Source of the DNA: Nocardiopsis dassonvillei_B
Lineage (GTDB): Bacteria; Actinomycetota; Actinomycetes; Streptosporangiales; Streptosporangiaceae
NCBI RefSeq assembly: GCF_964273065.1
Contig: NZ_OZ186815.1
Coordinates: 2,356,001-2,420,000 of the forward strand
Direction: 5' to 3'
Length of the DNA stretch: 64,000 bases
The number at the start of each line of letters is the position of its first letter. The stretch's first letter is position 1. The notes beneath the pieces were generated by a model. It did no database searches, was not told the DNA's origin, and worked only from the letters and a program-made list of their open reading frames with translations. A program made the translations under genes and the position numbers. This document shows, one piece after another, positions 58,887-64,000 of the stretch.

Positions 58887-59885
58887 ATGAAGCGGTTCGA
58901 GTGGCGCGACCGTATCCACGCCCTGGACGCCGAGGCCGACTGCGAGGAGATCGTGCGCATCCTGGGGGCCCACGAGTTCCCCTGGGACATCGAGCAGGCG
59001 CTCGGCCTGGCCCTGTACCGCACGTACGCCGTGCCGAGCGTGGGCGAGCTGCTGGCGCGCACGCGCGAGTTCACCGAGCGCACCCAGCACCGCTACGACG
59101 ACACCGCGCTCATCCTCAACGACATCATGGAGCACGGGTTCGGCCCGGGGCGCGGACGCGACGCCCTGCGGCGGATGAACCAGATGCACCGGTCCTACGA
59201 CATCTCCAACGACGACTACCGCTACGTCCTGAGCACCTTCGTCGTCATGCCGGTCCGCTGGCTCAACGACCACGGATACGGCTGGCGCAGGCTGACCGAG
59301 CACGAGATCGCCGCGAGCACCAACTACTACCGCAAGCTCGGCAGGCACATGGGCATCAAGGACATCCCCGAGACCTACGCCGGGTTCCACGAGCTGTTCG
59401 ACTCCTACGAGCGCGAGCACTTCGCCTACACCGAGGGCGGCAGGGCCGTCTCCGACGCCACCCTCGCGCTGATGGTGGACTTCTACCCGGCCTGGCAGCG
59501 GCCGCTGGTGCGCCCCTTCACCAAGGCGCTGCTGGACGACCGCCTCATCACCGCGTTCCGCTACCCCGAGCCGTCGGCCCTCTGGCGCTCCCTCGCGGCG
59601 GGCGCGCTGCGGCTGCGGGCGCGGGTGGTCCGGTTCATGCCGCCGCGCACCGAGCCGCGCTGGGCCCGGCAGAGCCCCAACATCCGCAGCTACCCCGGCG
59701 GCTACGACCCCTCCCGCATCGGCACCTTCCCGCAGGGCTGCCCCGTCCCCCACGGCATGGGCACCGTCGAGGTGCCCGCCACCGGCGCCCGGGTCCCCGC
59801 CCCGGGCCAGGCCCTGGCCGGCGGGGACGCGCCCGCCGACGGCACCGGGACCTCCGGCGGCACCGGGACCTCCGGCGCCGAATGA
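58887..59885 (+). CDS. MpaB-family (DUF2236) oxygenase-like protein, copy 1
   Basis: A 332-residue, mostly helical protein; ATG 58887 follows GGAG by nine bases. It matches the DUF2236/MpaB family by the segment HRSYDISNDDYRYVLSTFVV with MPVRWLNDHGYGWRRLTEHE; related proteins (MpaB of mycophenolic acid synthesis, latex-clearing protein) are haem b oxygenases using conserved histidines and arginine. Haem ligation here is not verified. The C-terminal 40 residues are low-complexity Gly/Thr/Ala. A paralogue follows 51 bases downstream, about 60-65% identical by eye, and shares a 138-base DNA tract with one mismatch. Confidence 0.75.
   Translation: MKRFEWRDRIHALDAEADCEEIVRILGAHEFPWDIEQALGLALYRTYAVPSVGELLARTREFTERTQHRYDDTALILNDIMEHGFGPGRGRDALRRMNQMHRSYDISNDDYRYVLSTFVVMPVRWLNDHGYGWRRLTEHEIAASTNYYRKLGRHMGIKDIPETYAGFHELFDSYEREHFAYTEGGRAVSDATLALMVDFYPAWQRPLVRPFTKALLDDRLITAFRYPEPSALWRSLAAGALRLRARVVRFMPPRTEPRWARQSPNIRSYPGGYDPSRIGTFPQGCPVPHGMGTVEVPATGARVPAPGQALAGGDAPADGTGTSGGTGTSGAE
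59157..59294 (+). repeat. Near-identical tract shared by the two MpaB genes, copy 1
   Basis: One hundred and thirty-eight bases match 60207-60344 with one substitution (59272/60322), while the flanks differ freely. The offset is 1050 bases. It encodes the conserved HRSYDISNDDY core. Confidence 0.85.
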
Positions 59886-59936
59886 CCCCGCCCCCGCACA
59901 TTCCCCACCCCTCCCCCGACCCCGAAGGAGCCGCAG

Positions 59937-60911
59937 ATGAAGCGTTTCGACTTCCGTGACGAGATCCACCGCCTGGATCCCGAGGCCGACTGCGTGCGGA
60001 TCATGCAGATCCTCAACGCCCACGAGTTCCCCTGGGACATGGGGCGGGCCCTGGGCATCGCCCTGTACCGGACCTACGCCGTGCCCAGCATCGGCTCACT
60101 GCTCGGGAAGACCGACGAGTTCACCGGCCGGACCCAGAAGCGCTACGACGACACCGCGCTCATCCTCAGCAACATGATGCGGTACGGGTTCGAGCCCGGC
60201 CAGGGCCGCGACGCCCTGCGGCGGATGAACCAGATGCACCGGTCCTACGACATCTCCAACGACGACTACCGCTACGTCCTGAGCACCTTCGTCGTCATGC
60301 CGGTCCGCTGGCTCAACGACCGCGGATACGGCTGGCGCAGGCTGTCCGACCACGAGATCTCGGCGATCGTCCACTACTACCGCAGGCTCGGCCGGTACAT
60401 GGGCATCAAGGACATCCCCGAGACCTACGAGCAGTTCCGGGACCTGCTGGACGGCTACGAGCGCGAGCACTTCGCCTACACCGAGGGCGGCCGGGCCGTC
60501 TCCGACGCCACCCTCGACCTCATGGTGACCTTCTACCCGCCGCGGGTGGCCGGCCTGGCCCGCAGGTTCTCCATGGCGATCCTCGACGAGTCGCTCATCG
60601 AGACCTTCCGCTACGACCCGCCGTCCAGGGCCTGGCGCAGGGCCGCCGACATCGCGTTGAAGATCCGCGCCAGGGTCGTGCGCCGGATGAAGCCGCGCGA
60701 GGAGCCGTTCTGGGCGGACGGGAACCCGAACATCCGCAGCTACCCCGACGGCTACGACGTCAACAGGATCGGCACGTTCCCGGCGGGCTGCCCGGTCGCC
60801 CACGATGTGGACCCGGTCGCCCACGAGGAGCTGTACGGGAAGAAGGAGGGCGGTGAGGCCCCCGCGGCCGGGACCGCCCCCGCCGAGACGGCCGCGGACG
60901 GACACGCGTGA
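59937..60911 (+). CDS. MpaB-family (DUF2236) oxygenase-like protein, copy 2
   Basis: A 324-residue paralogue of the preceding gene; ATG 59937 with AAGGAG about eight bases upstream. It shares the N-terminal MKRFDFRDEIHRLDPEADCV and the same HRSYDISNDDYRYVLSTFVV core, MGIKDIPETYEQF, and YEREHFAYTEGGRAVSDATL. The C-terminal Ala/Pro/Glu tail differs. Its TGA overlaps the GTG of the MFS gene (GTGA), so the transporter is translationally coupled. The pair arose by tandem duplication; a role as a heterodimer or in successive reactions is possible but untested. Confidence 0.75.
   Translation: MKRFDFRDEIHRLDPEADCVRIMQILNAHEFPWDMGRALGIALYRTYAVPSIGSLLGKTDEFTGRTQKRYDDTALILSNMMRYGFEPGQGRDALRRMNQMHRSYDISNDDYRYVLSTFVVMPVRWLNDRGYGWRRLSDHEISAIVHYYRRLGRYMGIKDIPETYEQFRDLLDGYEREHFAYTEGGRAVSDATLDLMVTFYPPRVAGLARRFSMAILDESLIETFRYDPPSRAWRRAADIALKIRARVVRRMKPREEPFWADGNPNIRSYPDGYDVNRIGTFPAGCPVAHDVDPVAHEELYGKKEGGEAPAAGTAPAETAADGHA
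60207..60344 (+). repeat. Near-identical tract shared by the two MpaB genes, copy 2
   Basis: Second copy of the tract at 59157-59294, in the same codon register. Confidence 0.85.
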
Positions 60912-62284
60912 CCGCCACCTCCGAACCCGCACCGCGGGCGGCGGCTCCGCCCGCCTCCGGCCCCCTGCCCCGGTCGGTGCACGTCTGGTACGGCAGCGGC
61001 GCGGTGGCCACCGGCATCTTCAACACGGTCCCCGGCCTGCTGCTGCTCATCTACCTCACCGACACGCTCGCGGTGAGCCCGGCGGTGGCCGGCCTGGTGG
61101 TGCTGCTGCCCAAGCTGGTGGACCTGGTGGTCAGCCCCTACATCGGGGTCTGGTCGGACCGGACCCGCTCCTCGTGGGGTCCGCGGCGCCCGTGGATGCT
61201 GGCCGGGGCGCTGACCCTGCCCCTGCTGTTCGCCGCGATGTTCGCCGGCCCGCCGCTCCAGGGGAACGGAGCGGCGGTGTACGTGGCGGCGGTGTTCGTC
61301 GCCGCGGCGCTGGCGTCGTCGGTGTACCAGGTGCCGCACGCGGCGATGCCGGGGGAGATCACCTCGGACTACCACGAGCGGTCCACGTTCACCGCGTGGC
61401 GGACCGTGTTCGTGGGCCTGGCCCTGATGCTGGGCGGGGCGCTGGCCCCGGTGATCCAGAACGCGCCCGCCGACGAGGCGGCCGGCTACCGGCTCATGGG
61501 CGCCGTCATGGGCGCCGTGGTGCTGGTGTCCATGCTGGGCGCGGTGGTCGGCACCCGCCGGGCGCCGCGGACGGTGTTCCCGCACCGCACCGAGGGCATG
61601 GCCGCCCAGCTGCGGACGGCGCTGACGCACCGCCACTTCCGGGTGCTGTTCCCCGCCAACCTGCTGATGGCGGTGGCGAGCGGCACGATGGTGGCGGGTG
61701 TGCCTTACGTGACCGCGAACGTCATGGGGCGGCCCGCCTACACGAGCATCCTCATGGTGTGCGTGCTGGTTCCGCTGATGGCCACCGCCCCGCTGTGGCG
61801 GCGGATCTCCGTGCGGGTGGACAAGCGCCGGGCGGCCGCCTACGCGGCCGTGGTGTTCTCCCTGGGCGGCCTGGGACTGCTGTGCATTCCGCTGGGGGGC
61901 GTGCCGATCGCGGTCGCCTCCTCGGTGCTGGTGGGCGTCGGCCTGTCGGGGACGATGCTGCTGCCGTGGTCGATGCTGGCCGACTGCCTGGCCGCCACCG
62001 AGGACGGCCGCCGCCAGGGCGGTGTGCTGTCGGGCGTGTGGACGGCGGGCGAGGCGCTGGCCCAGTCGGTGGGCACCGGCCTGCTGTCGCTGGCGCTGGC
62101 GCTGAGCGGCTACGTGGAGTCGGGTGCGGGCGAGACCGTGCGGCAGAGCGACGAGGCGCTGCGCGGCATGCTGGTCGGCAGCACCCTGGTACCGGCGGCG
62201 GTCATGCTGCTGTGCCTGGTGCCGCTGGCGTTCTACCGCCTCACCGCGGCGGACACCGCCGTGGCCGTGCGGACCGCCGAGTGA
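60908..62284 (+). CDS. MFS transporter (GPH cation symporter / MelB-like)
   Basis: A 458-residue carrier; GTG 60908 within the end of the MpaB-2 gene. About twelve helices are visible. The segment SPYIGVWSDRTRSSWGPRRP matches the GPH-type signature (D-R-T-x-S-x-x-G-x-R-R-P), and ITSDYHERSTFTAWRTVFVG the second conserved loop; these are seen in melibiose-type symporters and in many actinobacterial relatives with other substrates. Coupling to oxygenase-like genes suggests it moves their substrate or product; this is inference. Confidence 0.88.
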   Translation: MTATSEPAPRAAAPPASGPLPRSVHVWYGSGAVATGIFNTVPGLLLLIYLTDTLAVSPAVAGLVVLLPKLVDLVVSPYIGVWSDRTRSSWGPRRPWMLAGALTLPLLFAAMFAGPPLQGNGAAVYVAAVFVAAALASSVYQVPHAAMPGEITSDYHERSTFTAWRTVFVGLALMLGGALAPVIQNAPADEAAGYRLMGAVMGAVVLVSMLGAVVGTRRAPRTVFPHRTEGMAAQLRTALTHRHFRVLFPANLLMAVASGTMVAGVPYVTANVMGRPAYTSILMVCVLVPLMATAPLWRRISVRVDKRRAAAYAAVVFSLGGLGLLCIPLGGVPIAVASSVLVGVGLSGTMLLPWSMLADCLAATEDGRRQGGVLSGVWTAGEALAQSVGTGLLSLALALSGYVESGAGETVRQSDEALRGMLVGSTLVPAAVMLLCLVPLAFYRLTAADTAVAVRTAE

Positions 62285-62287
62285 CCC

Positions 62288-62315
62288 GCGGGGCCCGCCG
62301 GTGGGCGGGCCCCGC
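62288..62315. terminator. Bidirectional terminator
   Basis: GCGGGGCCCGCC (62288-62299) pairs perfectly with GGCGGGCCCCGC (62304-62315), loop GGTG, between two convergent genes. Confidence 0.8.
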
Positions 62316-62321
62316 CCCTTC

Positions 62322-63233
62322 TCAGAGCGTGAGGACGAGCGCACCGCGGCCGTGGCCCGAGTCGAGGATCCGGTGCGCGCGGGCGGCCTCGGCCAGCGGC
62401 AGGACCTCCCGCAGCTCCACCGCGTACTCCCCGCTCACGTACAGGTCGACGGCCCGGGCCAGGCGCCGCGCCGAGCGGATCCCGTCGGGGGCGACCGTGC
62501 CGTAGCGGGCCGGGGCGTCCGGGGAGACCATGCTCAGCACCCGTTCGGGCGAGCCGACGATCTCCAGGACCCGGCGCAGTGACGCGTCGTCCCGGGAGTC
62601 GAACCCGGCGTCCACCCCCTCCGGGGCGGCCGCCCGGACCTGTTCGACCATGGCCTCCCCGTAGGTGACGGGGATCGCGCCCAGGGAGCGCAGGTGGTCG
62701 TGGTCGGCCTCGGAGGCAGCCCCGATCACCCGGTCCGCGCCGCGGTGCAGGGCCAGCCGCACGACGGCCGAGCCCAGCCCCCCGGCGGCGGAGTTGACGA
62801 ACAGGGTGTCCCCGGGGCCGACCCGGAGCGCGTCCAGGACCATCATCGCCCCCTGCGCGCGGGCGGGCAGGGCCGCGGCCTCGGCCTCCGGCAGGGCGTC
62901 CGGCCGGGGAACGACCTGGTCGGCGCCGACGACGACGGACCCGGCGTAGGCCCCGAAGGTGGAGAAGCCCAGTACCGGGGTGCCCACCGCCGGCCCGGGC
63001 GCCCCCTCGCCGAGGGCGTCCACGGTCCCGGCGAACTGGTTGCCGGGGACCAGCGGCAGGGTGATCCGGTCGCGCCAGGGGACTTCGCCCCGGCGGACCC
63101 GCGCGTCGATGGGCAGCGCCCCCGCGGCGGCCACGCGGACCCGGACCTGCCCGGGCCCGGGCTCGGGAACGGGCAGGTCGGCGGGGGTGAGGACGTCGGG
63201 GCCGCCGAAGCGGGTGATGGTGATCGCGTACAC
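62322..63233 (-). CDS. NADPH:quinone-reductase-like oxidoreductase (zinc-independent MDR)
   Basis: A 303-residue medium-chain dehydrogenase/reductase. GTG 63233 (VYAITITRFGGPDVLTPADL) follows GGAGG by seven bases. Residues about 30-120 form the GroES-like domain with no zinc-binding cysteines (LPLVPGNQFAGTVDALGEGA); the Rossmann fold carries LFVNSAAGGLGSAVVRLALH near 150-170. It resembles quinone oxidoreductases and crotonyl/enoyl reductases of the NADP-dependent type. The substrate is unknown. It lies 14 bases downstream of the MFS exporter gene on the same strand and is probably cotranscribed with it. Confidence 0.88.
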   Translation of the reverse strand: MYAITITRFGGPDVLTPADLPVPEPGPGQVRVRVAAAGALPIDARVRRGEVPWRDRITLPLVPGNQFAGTVDALGEGAPGPAVGTPVLGFSTFGAYAGSVVVGADQVVPRPDALPEAEAAALPARAQGAMMVLDALRVGPGDTLFVNSAAGGLGSAVVRLALHRGADRVIGAASEADHDHLRSLGAIPVTYGEAMVEQVRAAAPEGVDAGFDSRDDASLRRVLEIVGSPERVLSMVSPDAPARYGTVAPDGIRSARRLARAVDLYVSGEYAVELREVLPLAEAARAHRILDSGHGRGALVLTL

Positions 63234-63247
63234 GGTGCCTCCGGTGT

Positions 63248-64000
63248 TCAGGTGTCCAGGTCGGGACGGGTCGCGGGCAGGAGGAGTGCGGGGAGCAGGG
63301 CGGCGGCGGTCAGGGCCGCCATCCACCAGAAGGCGGCCTGGAAGGCGGGCCCCGGGTCCGGTGCGGCGGCCGCGCCCCGGGCCAGGACGAGGGCGAGCCC
63401 GGCGGTCCCGGCCGCCGCTCCGATCCGCTGGAGCACGTTGAGGGCGGCGGTGGCCCGCGGGATCCGGTCGGGTTCCAGGCCCCGGTAGGCGGCCGCGAGC
63501 AGGGGCACCGAGGCGGTTCCCAGGCCGAGCCCCCGGACGAAGAGGACGGCGCCGAGCCACCACTGGGGGGTGTCGGCGGTGGCGAGCGCGAAGGGGACGG
63601 TGGCCAGGGCGGCCAGCGCCAGCCCGGCCGCCACGAGGTTGCGGGGGGCGAGCCGGTCGGCGGGGCCGCCGACCGACAGGACCGCCAGGGCGACCCCGGC
63701 GCCCATGGGGGCCAGCAGCAGTCCGGCGTCCAGGGGGTCGGCCCCGGCGACCCGCTGGTGGAAGAGCGGCAGCAGGAACATGCCGCCCCAGATGCACAGC
63801 CCGAAGACGAACATGAGCGCGGCCCCGTTGCGGAACGGCGCGTGGGCGAACAGCCGCAGGTCCAGGACGGGCGGCGGCGCGCCCTCCCGGGGCCGCAGGG
63901 CGCGCAGGGCGAAGCCGAGGAGCATCAGTGCGCCGAGTGCGGCCCACAGGGGGCCCGCGGCCCCGGACCCGAGGGAGGAGAGCCCGTGGAGCAGGGCGAC
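63248..64000 (-). CDS. MFS drug exporter (DHA2/EmrB-type), C-terminal part
   Basis: Only the last 250 residues are visible; the gene continues past the right edge. Seven or eight hydrophobic segments are seen, with a hydrophilic loop ALRPREGAPPPVLDLRLFAH typical of the middle of 14-helix DHA2 exporters, followed by FRNGAALMFVFGLCIWGGMF. The frame is open through 64000 without a start codon, so the protein is longer than shown. It sits directly upstream of the quinone-reductase-like gene. The substrate cannot be inferred; a regulator may lie outside the window. Confidence 0.85.
   Translation of the reverse strand, partial: VALLHGLSSLGSGAAGPLWAALGALMLLGFALRALRPREGAPPPVLDLRLFAHAPFRNGAALMFVFGLCIWGGMFLLPLFHQRVAGADPLDAGLLLAPMGAGVALAVLSVGGPADRLAPRNLVAAGLALAALATVPFALATADTPQWWLGAVLFVRGLGLGTASVPLLAAAYRGLEPDRIPRATAALNVLQRIGAAAGTAGLALVLARGAAAAPDPGPAFQAAFWWMAALTAAALLPALLLPATRPDLDT

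Overview
The window is about 73% G+C. Its gene order and content (a lysA-hom-thrC-thrB-rho block, a four-gene cvn conservon, an EF-G paralogue, GuaB1, a YhgE/Pip exporter locus, many TetR, GntR and MarR regulators) point to a filamentous actinobacterium. Nocardiopsis or a close relative is the best guess; this is inferred from content, not from a marker gene. It reads as ordinary chromosome: no phage, transposase, integrase, CRISPR array or biosynthetic megasynthase was seen.

Layout. 1-638: 5' part of an L-lactate permease on the minus strand. 986-10032 (minus): a receiver-only response regulator, nrtL, lysA, hom, thrC, thrB and rho, which form the lysine and threonine branch of the aspartate pathway followed by the Rho termination factor. 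tRNA-Arg(CCG) sits beside it on the plus strand. 10330-15091: two divergent regulator/transporter pairs, a DUF418 protein with a GntR/FCD regulator and an MFS pump with a MarR regulator, each with repeated operator-like sites; a DEDDh exonuclease lies between them. 15171-18921: a LURP-one protein, a stand-alone protein resembling EF-G domain IV, a two-component pair and a frameshifted DinB gene. 19085-24755: a bile-acid/sodium-type symporter, an anti-sigma-like ATPase, then tetR-glpD divergent from an alkyl-DHAP-synthase-like flavoenzyme. 24858-29234: a proline-rich anchored protein and a kdpDE-like pair without kdpFABC. 29250-33460: two antibiotic-modifying-enzyme relatives, a CbiX-like protein lacking its histidines and a peptide deformylase. 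33649-43536: a secreted coiled-coil protein, an MFS transporter, a hydrolase, a CPBP membrane protease with a repetitive tail, an EF-G paralogue, an M48 protease and an M20 amidohydrolase with an unusual tail. 44019-48738: a membrane acyltransferase, a CDP-alcohol phosphatidyltransferase, GuaB1 and endonuclease V. 49014-54101: an ABC-like ATPase, YhgE/Pip and TetR locus behind a long palindrome, a DUF3592 protein and a VanZ/RDD protein. 54564-58577: the cvnABCD conservon. 58887-64000: tandem MpaB/DUF2236 genes coupled to an MFS transporter, an NADPH:quinone-reductase-like enzyme and a partial drug exporter.

The points most worth a second look are: a 163-residue protein that looks like EF-G domain IV alone; a CbiX/SirB-like protein in which both metal-binding histidines are aspartate; an orphan KdpD with a broken P-loop; two near-identical Crp-type sites 19 kb apart in front of two carboxylate-type transporters; four TGACGTCA palindromes in one divergent promoter region; and a 26-bp palindrome controlling the YhgE/Pip locus.
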